Below, one piece after another: positions 1 to 10,758 of a stretch of DNA of 64,000 nt; within the stretch, counting starts at the first letter, position 1; every line of letters begins with the position of its first letter. The notes below the pieces were generated by a model. The model was not told the DNA's origin. It did not search any database and saw only the letters and a program-made list of their open reading frames with translations. The stretch spans positions 18,652,569 through 18,716,568 of the forward strand of contig CM033395.1 in NCBI GenBank assembly GCA_019426215.1, read 5' to 3'. The position numbers and the translations under genes are program-made. The DNA comes from Buddleja alternifolia. Lineage: Eukaryota > Streptophyta > Magnoliopsida > Lamiales > Scrophulariaceae.

Positions 1-800
1 TTAAACCTACTAATTACAAATTATACCTACTCATTAAAGATTATACATACAAATTAAAATTTAGCAATTATACCTAATAATTCAAAAAATATACCTAAAA
101 GATCAAATTTAAACATACAATTAGAGATGATACCTAAAAATTGGAGATTAGACTTAGAAATAAAAAATAAAAAAATATTAACAAATTTAAAAAATCAAAT
201 TTAAACTACTAATCGAATTTACAACTAACTACTCCAAATTAAATCTATTAATTCGAACGTTTCAAAAATTATACCAACTAATTCAAACATTATACCAAAC
301 ATTTGCAAAATATACCAGCCAATTCAAAATTAAAGCTAACTACTCGAAATTAAGCTCGATAAATTCTAACTTATACTGAACAATTCAAAATTAAACCTAA
401 CAACTCGAAATCAAACCTAAAAATTCGAAATTAAACCTATAAATTCAAGTTATACCGAACAATTCAAAAATTATACCAACTCATTCGAACATTATACCAA
501 ACAATTGCAAAAATATACCAACCTGTTCAAAAATAAATCTAACTACTCAAAATTAAGCCTATTAATTCGAACTTATACCAAACAATTCTAAATTAAACCT
601 AACAACTCGAAATCAAACCTAACAATTCAAAATTAAACACTACAAATTCAATTTATACCGAACATTTAGAAAATTATACCAACCAATTCCAACATTATAC
701 AAAATAATTCAAAAATAACACTAAAAATTAACATTATACCTAAAAGTCAAAATTGAACCTAAAAATCAAAAATCAACCTATTAATTCAAAATTATACCAA
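1..800. repeat. AT-rich satellite-like array, about 202-bp higher-order unit
   Basis: The stretch is built of degenerate pieces of roughly 20 bp that alternate words such as aattataccaa, attcaaaattaaacct and aactcgaaat. A larger period is visible: tactcgaaattaag at 341 recurs as tactcaaaattaag at 544, and tataccaaac at 291 recurs at 493 and, degenerate, near 696. That gives about three units of 202-203 bp. It is non-coding. The array runs off the left edge, so its full length is unknown. Confidence 0.75.
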
Positions 801-801
801 C

Positions 802-960
802 CAATTCAATGAGACGACATACACTATGTCGTCTCATTGAATTGTCAGGTTGTGTGTATGTATGTCGTCTCACTTAAAATTAAAAAAAATAAAAAAATTC
901 CAAGAGACGACATAGGTTATGTCGTCTCTTGGCTGAGATGACATAACCTATGTCGTTTCA
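802..960. repeat. Cluster of GACGACATA/TATGTCGTC palindromes
   Basis: A perfect 20-bp inverted repeat with a 3-nt spacer lies at 802-844, a perfect 14-bp one with a 3-nt spacer at 901-931, and an imperfect one at 933-960. A further half-site (atgtcgtctcac) lies near 861. The shared core is gacgacata. Such clusters are typical of transposon subterminal regions, but no element ends were found here. Confidence 0.7.
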
Positions 961-1058
961 ACCCATTTTCTGATTTCCCCCTTTTTTATAATATATTCTG
1001 ATTTTTCATTTTTTTTATATTAATAATTATGCCCCCACATTAAATACTTTGGAAGAAT

Positions 1059-1459
1059 CACTGCAAAAAAAATGATTTTTGTTCATGTCAATAAGTCATG
1101 ATAAAAAGCCTCTTTGCCATGGTGAAAATCAATTGACTACGGCGTTGCCTCAGCTTCAGCCGTGGTATCTACAAGCATAGCCAAAATTTTGACCATGACT
1201 ATAAGTCATGGTCAATATTTTGTTCACTGCAAAGACCATGACTTTTAGTCATTGTAAAAAAGTGTTAGATTAACATTTCTTCCACTACAGCTAGTTAGAG
1301 CTTAAAATAGATAATATTCTTTTTCACTACGACTAACTTTAATGTGGCTATATAAAATATTTATCATGGTCAAATTAGCCGTGAGTTTAGACTACTATAT
1401 ACAATGATTTTAAGTCATGATATATATTTTCATTGGCAATACTCAATTTTCTTGTAGTG
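1059..1459. mobile_element. Non-autonomous CACTA (En/Spm-like) element, 401 bp
   Basis: The left end starts cactgcaaaaaaaatg and the right end is the complement of cactacaagaaaattg, the usual CACTA terminus. Both ends are flanked by the 3-bp direct repeat aat (1056-1058 and 1460-1462), the duplication size of this superfamily. The interior has subterminal palindromes, for example gaccatgact/agtcatggtc at about 1191-1213, and repeated catgact/agtcatg words. There is no ORF, so movement would need a transposase supplied from elsewhere. Confidence 0.85.
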
Positions 1460-1462
1460 AAT

Positions 1463-1794
1463 AAAGATCTTAAACACTCATTTGAAGTATGAAAACCTTC
1501 AAATAACCTTTTCGAAGTTTGAAAAACTTCAAATATCCCCATGTCTGCCATCCATTAGAGAATCTTTGTTATGGTGCTGAATTGCAACAATGTTTGTTGC
1601 AGTAAATGTTGGATAGCAAACACAAATATAAACCAAACGTGACTAAGATTCAACATTAGTAGGAATAACATAAATTTTTCAAAAATTCAGATAAAAATAG
1701 AAAAAGTGTTTCAGAAGTGATCGAAACAACTATTTGTGATGTGAAAAATGTATTTCAATAGCAAGATGTTGGGCAAGCAATAATTGCGCATAAG
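1463..1794. other. Intergenic, nothing recognised
   Basis: AT-rich sequence between the CACTA element and the MULE. It holds one short near-duplication (cttcaaataacc / cttcaaatatcc near 1497-1537) and no ORF or element ends that I can support. Confidence 0.5.
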
Positions 1795-1803
1795 TAATTC
1801 TTT

Positions 1804-2630
1804 GGGGAAATTGCAATTTTGGTTCCATAACTTAGCTCTTGTGTGCTTTTGGTCCCAATATTATTGACTTTAGAAATATACGTCCCATAACTCCAAAAAA
1901 TGTGCGATTTTGGTCCCAAGATACGATTCCATCTTGTATTTGACGGAATCGGCCTGTGCAGCTCACGTGAGATATTAAGTCAGGGTTAAGTGGCGAAATT
2001 GGCAACAAATTGCAATTTTCAACTACTTATATATGGAGGAAAAATTAAAGGCAAAAAAAGATACCCCTTTCTCTATTTATACTCGAAATTGAAAGACTTA
2101 GGGTTCCAAAATCAACACAACACAAAAAAATGAATTCATCTTCATCTTCATCTTCATCTTCTTCAGCTAATGCAATGGGCGTTCCTCTCTGCATTTGCGA
2201 CTCCCCGTTGCCGGCTTCAAGGAAGGAAATCAGCAGAAGAACAAGGAAGGAAATTAGTAAAAGAAGGAGCAAGAACAAGAAGAATTCATGTTTCTGTGTC
2301 GTGTTGATTTGGACTTGCAAATTTTGAACCCTAAACCCCTTTCAATTTTGTGTATAAAAAGAGAGAGGGAGGGTATCTTTCCTTGGCTTTGATTTTCCCT
2401 CCTTTTCCAAACTGAAAATGCAATTTTGTTGCCAATTTTCCCACCTAACCCTGACTTAACGTTCCACGTGAGCCGCACATGCCAATTCCATCAAATAAAT
2501 GATGGAATCGTATCTTGTGACCAAAAATAAATATTTTTTGAAGTCATGGAATGTATATTGCTAAAGTCAATAATATTGGGACAAAAAATATACAAGGAAT
2601 AAATTATACGACCAAAATTGCAATTTTCCC
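1804..2630. mobile_element. Mutator-like element with about 310-bp inverted repeats
   Basis: The left end ggggaaattgcaattttgg is mirrored by the right end (complement gggaaaattgcaattttgg). The match continues inward, with small gaps, through blocks such as gtcagggttaag (1979) against cctaaccctgac (2436-2447) and aaaaagatacccc (2055) against gggtatcttt (2370). The arms therefore reach about 2120 and 2320, leaving only about 200 bp of unique centre. A 9-bp target duplication flanks it, taattcttt (1795-1803) and taatttttt (2631-2639), with one mismatch. Long TIRs plus a 9-bp duplication are the MULE signature. No transposase is present. Confidence 0.87.
2130..2327 (+). pseudogene. Small ORF in the MULE centre, possibly a remnant of a GRF-type zinc-finger ORF
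   Basis: This 65-codon ORF starts with a serine run coded by a TCATCT microsatellite. Next come a short stretch with the pair CICDSPLP, a lysine/arginine-rich segment (roughly residues 32-51), and a short hydrophobic, aromatic end (CFCVVLIWTC). That layout (Ser-rich start, Cys pair, charged segment, hydrophobic tail) resembles a strongly shortened form of the small GRF zinc-finger ORFs often found in plant genomes. The remaining zinc ligands are absent. It fills the unique centre of the MULE, so it may be a captured gene fragment. The link to GRF proteins is weak inference; a chance ORF is possible. Confidence 0.35.
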
Positions 2631-2639
2631 TAATTTTTT

Positions 2640-3702
2640 CATGTAACCCCACTGGATAAATAAATTATAATTCTTTTTTCAATAAAATCACAAAACTTAC
2701 CTTCTCCTAACCTATCCTTTAAAACAAATAGGATTCACCTAATATAGACTAAATCAAATATGATTCTTCTAACTTTACTCAAATTATGCTACAACTAAAG
2801 AATAGTACAATAATATAAAGTTGGTCCAAATTCTAACAGAAATAGTAAAGTTGACTAGAAATGATTTGAACATGAAAATAAATTCAACAATCATGTATAC
2901 CATTGGCTACGCCATAAAACTCCAAAATAATTGGAAAATTCTAGCTCGTTTCAGATTCGGTCAAATCTATTTGTAATTTTAAATATAACTTACAATTTAT
3001 ATGACAATTGTGATACATTATCCTTCTAAAATTCACCAAAGTGCCGTCAAATCGAATTTGGACTAGAATTTTTCAAATAACTTTTGCATGCATATATATA
3101 TATATAATTTGTCTTATATGACTACTCTCAAATGAAAACTTGTAAATATTTTACCATGTAGAAAATCACGAAAATCATCAGCATGGTGTCATGCATTAAT
3201 AATACTTGAATGAATGGGTAGAGAGATCTAACTAAATATATTATAATATATATATATATATATAGATGTCGTCTTCACTTTATATATATATATATAATAT
3301 GTGGGAGAGAGAGAAAGTGAGAGAGTGAGAAAGAAAACGTGAGAGTGAGAAAAAGTGGGAACGACTCAATTGTGTGATTTCGGGCGAAAACTGGAAAGTT
3401 AAGAAATTAAAAAGATTCAAAAAAGTAAATCCAGAGCTGACAGCAACGTCATATCAAATATGACGACATCATCATCTGTGCATCTGAATATTGGCGGGAT
3501 ATATATAATATAATACGCATTTCTGCTAATTCTGTATTGGGAAATTTTTACAGCTATAACATAATAAATGAATTTCCATTAAGAGCAAATCAAAAAAATA
3601 AAAATAAAAGTGCTTTACTTAAACGCTATTATTGAAGTGTGTAAATTTATATCAGTCTTCAGTTTTCAAATACTCAAAAACACACAGAGAGAGCGGAAGA
3701 AA
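2640..3702 (+). promoter_or_regulatory. Upstream region of the SUMO-like gene
   Basis: This is the presumed promoter and 5' UTR. It is AT-rich with (TA)n runs near 3091-3107, 3240-3264 and 3279-3297. A purine (GA)-rich tract at 3303-3360 lies about 350-400 bp before the start codon. A TATA-like stretch lies near 3500-3513. Nothing here proves the transcription start. No other gene is seen. Confidence 0.4.
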
Positions 3703-6676
3703 ATGGAAGGAGGTGCGACTTCTAGCAGGAAGAGGCAGCTGGATCAACAGATAAGACCTAAGGTTTCGCTCTGCATCAAAGCCCAGGTCCGTACATATAC
3801 ATACACACATATGTATATATATATATTTCCTCCATTGTTCAGCTATTTATTTTTCTTTTTTATGTTCATAACTGGTCTCTGTTTGTGTGTATGTTCAGTG
3901 CTTTGTTTCTTTCTTTCTGGGTTTTTTTGGGCACTCGGCGATATTGAAGAGTAGTTTGTAGATTTGATCTACATCGTTTTTTCTCTTTTTTTTTGGGGTT
4001 TGGTAATAAATTTTCAATTTGTATTTAATTTCTAATTTTTGAGGAACCAAGATGCAAGAATCTGAAATAATAGCACCAACATTCTTTTCTTAGTTGGCAG
4101 TTTATAAGGATACGCCACATTGGATGTGTGGTCCACGATTAATATTATTTAAATTAAAAATTTATTGATTTCTGTATTTTCCACTTAGATTTGTAACTCT
4201 GTGCAATTGCTTCATGAGGGTTTTTCATTTTCAGTGGAACTCCTTAGTCTCAAATGTTGTTGGAATAGTTGATTATTATGAATTTAATACTCATTATATA
4301 AAGTTTCGAAGCTCCAAAATGTTCTTAATTATAAATCTGGGTTGACCAAAATGTTCTTAATTATAAATCTGGGTTGAGGAAACTAACTGAATATGATATC
4401 CATTTAATGCTTCATTCCAAACACTCTCAACTTTTTTCATATTAAAATAAAAGAACTTCTTGGTATACCTTTAAAATGAACAACATTATAAATGGGACAA
4501 ATTTTTAAGTTTGAAACATAAGAACTGGAAAAAAAAAATGAAATTGTAATATGCCTTTTGTTTGATAAATGAAGGATTGAAGAACACACATTAATGGACT
4601 GGCACAACAATATATGCTTTATACCACAAGGACTGCCTTAAAGTTGGTGGTGCTCAAATGTCTTTGAATTCAATGAAAGTGATTGATTTTTTCACAATAT
4701 AGATATTCTATACATAGTCACAAACTATTCCTTGCCACTTAAACTAAATATATTTTTCAATAATACCTCACTAGCTTTTAAAGAGTGGTGGTGCTATATG
4801 TCCCCGTTTGATCATCACTGATTTTTCACCTTTTCTAACTTTGGCAATAAATAATTGCAATTACTTCCCTTGGATGAATTTAGTTCATCAATACTTTCCA
4901 AATCATGGGCAGGTGAATAACCGGTAAAGGATAAGGAGTTTCACTGAAAATAGGCAGCTCAAAGTATTGATGTAATTGCATATGTGGATTTACTACATCA
5001 ATATTTTACCGATTTCATCATTGCTTCATAAGCTTCCGCCTCACCGATTTAGAAAGCATTGATGTATTAAATGCATCCAAGTGAAGTAAATGCAAATGTT
5101 ACTTGCCAAAACTAGTGGAGGTGGTAAAACGGTGAAGATCAAACAATGACATTAATACCATTCAAAACTTATTTTATGATCCAAGTTTTATCTCACTTCG
5201 AATAATTTTGGCAAGACTACTTTTGAGTTGGGAGAAAAATTCGTCTAAAGTCTCGTGTTAGTTTAAAACGAGAGACCCGATATGGAAAAATGGGTACTAT
5301 GTTAACGTTGCAAATAGATATATTGCTGTTAAATAGTGATCAAGAGTATATATGTTAGAATATAAGGTGAATTATTTTCGTTTTCATAATTTAACACACC
5401 TTACTTTGAGTGGCAATTCTTTTCAGAGTTGCACTGAATATTGCCTGGAAAATTTTGTATAGGAAAACTCTTTTGACAATCTTCAATGAATGATGATATG
5501 TGTCACCTTTTATCTCATCTCTTTTTTCTTTTTGACATCTTTTAGTTTAGGGTAAGAAACAAATATAATTTATACAGCCCATTAGATTTACTTATTGATA
5601 CTTACAACAACAAATTGTTATAAAAGACCACAAACTGTCATCTTGTTGTATCAAGTGTCGGTTATAAAACAGTGAAGGGTGACATTTAGCATACCTATAT
5701 AAATATGTCATGTAATAGTATAATTATAATTATACTCATGTAATAGTATAATTGTAGTTATACTACTAATTTCCTCTTTCGTTTCTCCTTTTTTGTTCTC
5801 CTTGCTACATGCATCTTTTCCAGAAGAGTTAATTAGAAACATAAACTTTTTGATAGAAATTAAGATACCCTATGGTCCGACTGATCATCTAATTGGTTTT
5901 AATGAGATCAATTATTTATTTATTGCAGATTTTTGGTTTGTGATCTTTTATTTGAGACAATTAATATGCATCTGTATTTTATCACATGTTACTTAATTTC
6001 ATATTTCTAGAAATTTATGGAGCATTTTTATGCTACAATCATCATCTAAATCACATGCTTCATTAAGGCCTGTAATCCAAGGGTTATAGTACATGCTCGA
6101 AGTATCTCACATTTATTTGTACAAAGTAATTTTCTCTAATTGCCTTTTTTGTTTAGGATGGAGGACAAGAATACTACAGAGTTATGAGTGATACGAAATT
6201 ACAAAAGTTGTTTACACTTTATTGTAAGGATAAAGATTTAGACTACAGTGCACTAGTGTTTCTCTACAATGGTCGGAAAATCAAAACTACGAAAACCCCG
6301 GAAGAGGTAAATATCTTGCATCAAAATTCATTATTTTATCACATTGAACGTTCTTGTTTGTTGATAATAAGACTCGTTGTGTGTATATTATACTTCTATT
6401 AATATATGCATACAAATCGTCGCAAATAAATTTATTTTCTGAGCCTCTTATGAATAAGACAATGGAATCTACAATGTATTATGGATTGATAAGATAATAG
6501 GGACTATAATTATTTCGTTGCATCCTTCTTTACTTGACGTATCATCATGGATAGTTGGTTTTATTTTTCTTATTTTTGAACTTGGTTTGACTATATAGCT
6601 TGGCATGGAGGATGGAGACTGTATAGATGCCATGGCGAATCAAAATGGAGGTGGCTATTCATGCATGCCTATATAA
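3703..6676 (+). CDS. SUMO-like ubiquitin-fold modifier, three exons, 103 aa
   Basis: Exons are 3703-3786, 6157-6306 and 6599-6676; introns of 2370 and 292 bp are GT-AG and fall between codons. The product is a small modifier that is joined by its C-terminal glycine to lysines of target proteins through the E1 SAE, E2 SCE1 and E3 ligases. The order of the family is clear: a charged tail (residues 1-18), then KVSLCIKAQ, DGGQEYYRV, the helix TKLQKLFTLYC, the strand LVFLYNGRKI, KTPEELGMEDGD and the end IDAMANQNGG. The Q|DG exon border is the one I recall from plant SUMO genes. Maturation should cut after Gly96 and remove GYSCMPI. It is divergent: QNGG replaces QTGG, and the basic FRIKRS-type strand, part of the SIM-binding groove, is YRVMSD. 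The start ATG has A at -3 and G at +4. No frame damage is seen. Confidence 0.92.
4314..4377 (+). repeat. Perfect tandem duplication, 2 x 32 bp
   Basis: The unit begins ccaaaatgttcttaatt and ends gggttga. The two copies abut without a mismatch, so the duplication is recent. It lies in intron 1. Confidence 0.95.
4806..5144. mobile_element. Foldback MITE in intron 1, about 340 bp
   Basis: The left arm starts gtttgatcatcactg (4806) and the right arm ends with the complement, ...cggtgaagatcaaac (5144). Pairing continues through cacttggatgcattta-type and catcaatactttc-type blocks, giving arms of about 110 bp around a centre of about 115 bp. A clear target duplication was not identified, so the superfamily is open. 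It has no ORF. Confidence 0.7.
5709..5764 (+). repeat. Tandem duplication, 2 x 28 bp
   Basis: The unit catgtaatagtataatt... is repeated directly with two substitutions, in intron 1. Confidence 0.9.
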
Positions 6677-7144
6677 AAAGATTTTAATTAGTATGAAGAA
6701 AATGAAGCAGACTATGATTATTTTTTATTTTTCATGTATTGCTTAACCTAGTTATTATGTGATAGGCATGTATGTAGTGCCTAAAGAAAGTACCTATCTC
6801 ATATAAGACATTTAGGATTCAATGCTGATGTTTGTTGTTTAATTTACTTTAGTTTTAACATCATTGTCTACTAGCAAGAAGGATGATTCTCAGTGTTTTT
6901 GGTTCAGTATGAATTAGCTGTCTTTAACCGATTAAGACCTTTTATTACAATTCAGTATTTCAAATTATATATATATATATAATAAACATACAATGGTTTT
7001 TTATATAGAATGTAAATTGTTTACACTCGATATCTATATATGAAACGGAATATAAGATAGATGCAAATAATCGAAGAGATGATTCAATGTGGTTTTCACT
7101 TTTCAAGCCTCTCTTGGTTAATTTTTGGTAGTGTTTGTGGCTAC
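6677..7144 (+). other. 3' flank of the SUMO-like gene
   Basis: This is the presumed 3' UTR and downstream flank. A candidate polyadenylation signal AATAAA lies at 6981-6986, directly after a (TA)n run, about 305 bp past the stop. No gene is seen. Confidence 0.35.
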
Positions 7145-7153
7145 CCACATTTA

Positions 7154-7313
7154 GGGAAAATTCTATGCTACACCGGTACCAATGGTCCAGGTGGCATACA
7201 CCATTGAATCGGGGGTTATTTTAGTAAATGCCCCCCCCCCCTCCCCTATTGGAGGATCCAATGGTGTATGCCGCACATCGGGATTATTGGTACCGGTGTG
7301 GCATAGAATGGCC
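7154..7313. mobile_element. MULE-type MITE, 160 bp
   Basis: Imperfect arms of about 50-60 bp pair attctatgctacaccggtacc with ggtaccggtgtggcatagaat and gtggcatacaccattg with caatggtgtatgccgc. A C-rich run (7229-7246) sits in the loop. The 9-bp direct repeat ccacattta flanks it exactly at 7145-7153 and 7314-7322. No ORF. Confidence 0.88.
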
Positions 7314-7322
7314 CCACATTTA

Positions 7323-7919
7323 GAGAGTGAAAGTTCATTTTCGTGAATTGCAAATTAATGAAGTCTGGACTTTCTTATCACGCATTTCTAATAGAAGTCC
7401 TTAAATTGTATTTTCACCAAAGTTGGTTTTTTTTTTTTTTTTGATAAATTATTTTCACCAAAGATTTGACATTAACAGAAACATTTATGAAAATGCCCAT
7501 ATTGAATAACCCTTTGCACGAGTTAACTTGTCATTTGAGAAGTTGATCCAAATATTACCTTACTGTTTGCGAGTTGCGACATGTATTTTTGTTTTCAAGT
7601 CGCTCGCTCTAAGAGTAATTTTATATAACATTTGTGGTCTTTAAATTCTTAAGATGCTGCTCGGTCTTGGTAGTTGTTCCTATAAATCAACTATAAGGTT
7701 AGGACGACCCATACCCAAATCAAATCAACAAGCTCAACCTATACGATCCAACTTTTTTTAGACAATCATCGAACACTTCAGTGACTTCATATTACAAATT
7801 GATAACATGTATTTGAACAAGAGCCTTAAATTTGTAAGGCGTTCTAGCACCTATGGTCTTAAATTTCCTTCGAGACCTCTAAATTTTGATTGAAATTTCG
7901 TGCTTTCGGGAGTCCTAAA
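7323..7919. other. Intergenic, nothing recognised
   Basis: AT-rich sequence with a poly-T run at about 7424-7441. I see no ORF, element end or RNA gene. Confidence 0.5.
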
Positions 7920-8560
7920 ACTAAATCTCACTTTAGATTTAATTTTGCAAAATATCTTCTAAAATTTCGACCGAAACCCGAAATTTCCTAAAATTTTTGC
8001 CGATACCGGAAATTTTCCAAAATTTTTGCCAAACCCGAAATTTTCTGAAACATAAAAATAATATTGAAACTTTTTTGTTAAATATCCATTGAAATTTAGC
8101 CCGACACTCGAAATTTCCTGAAATTTTGACTGAAACCCAAAATTTCCCAAAATTTTGAATAATAATTATTTTTTTATACATTTTAAAATTTTATTATTTA
8201 AAAATAATATTTCAAGTTTGTCCACACCTACCAACCATTCACCTCAACCACACACATCATGTTTCCTTAACTTGTGGCACACTTTATATTAAAATTTGAT
8301 TATTATTCTACTTTCAAGTTATATTTATTTCATATTTTTTGTAACATGTTTTAATCATACTATTTAATAAGATTCATTATACATATATTATATATAGAAT
8401 ATTACTAATGTAAAAGATGCATAATTATGATACGAAGTTACCAAAAGTTTGATGGTAAATTTTCAAAAAAAAAAAAAATTAAAATTTCCATGATTTCTTT
8501 AAAATCGAAACCGAAATTTCGAATATCCTCGAAATTTTCAAAACTTTACTACCCGATATC
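7920..8560. repeat. Degenerate AAATTTC-rich repeat, split by the hAT element
   Basis: Words such as ccgaaatttcctaaaattt, ccggaaattttccaaaattt and cccgaaattttctgaa recur at about 7940-8160 and again at 8500-8550. The sequence resumes after the hAT element as atcgaaaccgaaattt (10573-10588), so this repeat was the hAT target. Short ORFs across it are produced by the repeat and look non-coding. Confidence 0.6.
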
Positions 8561-10561
8561 CAGGGACGGAGCTCGTAGGGGGTGGGGTGGGCTGGAGGGT
8601 GCGCTCAACTCGCCCTCAATTTTGAAAAATTATCTTTTTACCTACAAATTTTTTGATATTTAAATTTTGTTAGTGTGTATGCCCTCAAATACCATAAAGA
8701 GGATAAATTTATAGGGCATTGATATGTAACTAAACAATATCATTTTGTAATATAAGGCATTATCTTGTTGTTTTCTTATAGGCGTTTGTAATGTTTCCAT
8801 AAACAACGTAAAGTCCTTGGTAATAAGGCAAACCTTTCTACTTTCTATGGGTTAGGGAGAATGGCACTAGAAGATTTTGATCCTTATTATCTAAAGTTTG
8901 GTTCGTCGAAGAAAGTATTGACTGGACATCAATACAGAATAGAGACTTGTATGATGTAAGTTTTGACAGAGAAAGTGTCAGTCAATCACTATGGAAATGG
9001 TAGTGGAAAATTATATCACAGACATCTCAGTTAGACTGATAAGTTCGAACATGACTCGCATCAGTTTTGTCATATGGGTTTTCACTCACTGACAGTCAAT
9101 GACAAAACCGATAAGTTGTGATAGGCACGCGTGAACCTTAGACCTGAGCAATCAAGTTAAAGATTTACTTGTGACATCAAATCTGCCATTAGAACAGTTA
9201 GATCCAATTCACCAGTTAGTGGGGTCGACCTCGAAGTGCGACTTGATGGGCAAGTAGCAGTCTTAACGGATTGGCAAAATGGAATTTATTCTCTCATAAG
9301 TGAATAAGCTAAATATCCTATGCAGTCATGAATAAATGAGGTCAAAATTCTTTGACCAAAACATAAAGAGATACTTATATTAGACATGGAGGTATACTCA
9401 TAGACCCTGATTCTTTATGAGCTCAGCATATGGTCAAGTCCTGTGAGTTTGACTAAACCATGACTCTCACTTGACTGGGATATATGAATAAAAAGTTTAT
9501 ACTCGTACGGTATTTGCAGCGTAAAAGATTTGGAATGATCCTATTCATTCGTTCTCAATTGGGATACCATGGGGGCCACGAGTCTGGCTAGGTGTCACTC
9601 ACATCCTCTTATATTCCTCCCAATTGCCTTTTGAGACGAACCTAAAGAGTCGTGCTTAAAGAAATTGCAAAAGGAAAAATCATGAAAATTGACTTGAGAG
9701 AATTCTCGATATTGGATATTGAAATTAATTAATTAATTAATCATTGGATGATTTTATTAATTAATTAAGTTGACATGTTAATTAATTTCTTGGAGAAAAT
9801 TAATTATAGATTTAACAAGGATTTAATTAATTATTTGATTAATTTATTTATTGGATAAATAATATTAACTAAATATATAATTAAAAGAATTAAAATGGAC
9901 TAAGCATACGGCTTAGAAAAAGCCCTAAGTGGGCGTCTTCATATGCCTAAGTTTTTTTTAGTTTATTTGTTTTTCATTAGTAGTATAAATATACTACTTA
10001 GCGAAAATCAAAGTAAGCCTCAAGTCATAACTTTCTCTTCAAGTCAAAATAATCTTCTATCTCTCTCTCTCTCTCCATCTAGCCGAATTCAAGGAGGAAA
10101 AAGAAGAGGATTTTCACTTTTGATTCTGGCGTGGCAATTTAGAGACGGCGACAATTTTGCTGTTCAAAAGGGATCATGATTTCTGGTTCAGAAACTAAAA
10201 TTCGCGAATAAGGTAAATATTTTGAACCACAATTTGAATTTGCAAAATCGAGATGAACCACGTGGGAGTTTTATTTTCCGCTGCGTATTTATGTCAAAAA
10301 TCCCAACAAATTTTGCCCCTCCCTCAAAATCGAAAAATATCAGTATATCAAAAGTTGTAATTGAACGTAGTTCCTTATTATATTTTTCCCCATAAATATA
10401 GCGTACCGTACCCGGGGGGGGGGGGGGGAGGAGGGGGCTAGCCCCCCGCAACCCCTTCAATCCATCGTCTATCTAGCAATAAAAAAATCTATAGTTATAT
10501 CACAACTTCAAACCCCCCCACCCACCCACCCCCCCCAGTAAATTTGCTAGCTCCATCCCTG
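8561..10561. mobile_element. hAT-like non-autonomous element carrying a nested solo LTR
   Basis: The ends are cagggacggagct and agctccatccctg, a typical hAT terminus. The 8-bp flanks are ccgatatc (8553-8560) and tcgatatc (10562-10569), with one mismatch. Removing the solo LTR and one duplication copy leaves about 355 bp, too short for a transposase. C- and G-rich runs lie close to both ends. Confidence 0.87.
8668..10308 (+). mobile_element. Solo LTR of copia family A, 1641 bp
   Basis: It begins tgttagtgtgtatgccctc and ends tcccaaca, with the 5-bp duplication aattt on both sides (8663-8667 and 10309-10313). It shares the order of blocks with the A2 LTRs at 33730 and 41402: gccataaagaggata, aacaacgtaaagtccttg, gtcgacctcgaagtgcgactt, and taattaatt runs before the end. 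No internal sequence follows, so it is the product of LTR-LTR recombination. Confidence 0.92.
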
Positions 10562-10758
10562 TCGATATCTATATCGAAACCGAAATTTAAGACCATGTCT
10601 AATATCCCATGTGGGTGGGTTTGGAGCGTGACACCTTACTTTTCACAAAAAAAAAAATGTTGAGTATTTGTATGCACTGGTGTGATTATGCACGATTAGC
10701 ATAGTGAATTAAATTTAAACTAACTGATGATTTTATATTAGCAATCTCTTTTTGATAG

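Larger units (their letters stand above)
3787..6156 (+). other. Intron 1 of the SUMO-like gene (2.37 kb)
   Basis: Donor ag|gtccgt and acceptor tttgtttag|gat join codon 28 (Gln) to codon 29 (Asp) in phase 0. The intron is long because it has collected a foldback MITE (4806-5144) and two small tandem duplications (4314-4377 and 5709-5764). A short ORF near 5793-5996 has no recognisable content. Confidence 0.85.

Noticed and set aside
5793..5996. A 67-codon ORF in intron 1 of the SUMO-like gene
   Set aside because: Short, AT-rich, with no family resemblance, within an intron defined by matching exons.
7939..8181. Minus-strand ORFs with repeated F-G-K-F words
   Set aside because: They come from translation of the AAATTTC repeat; nothing suggests a protein.
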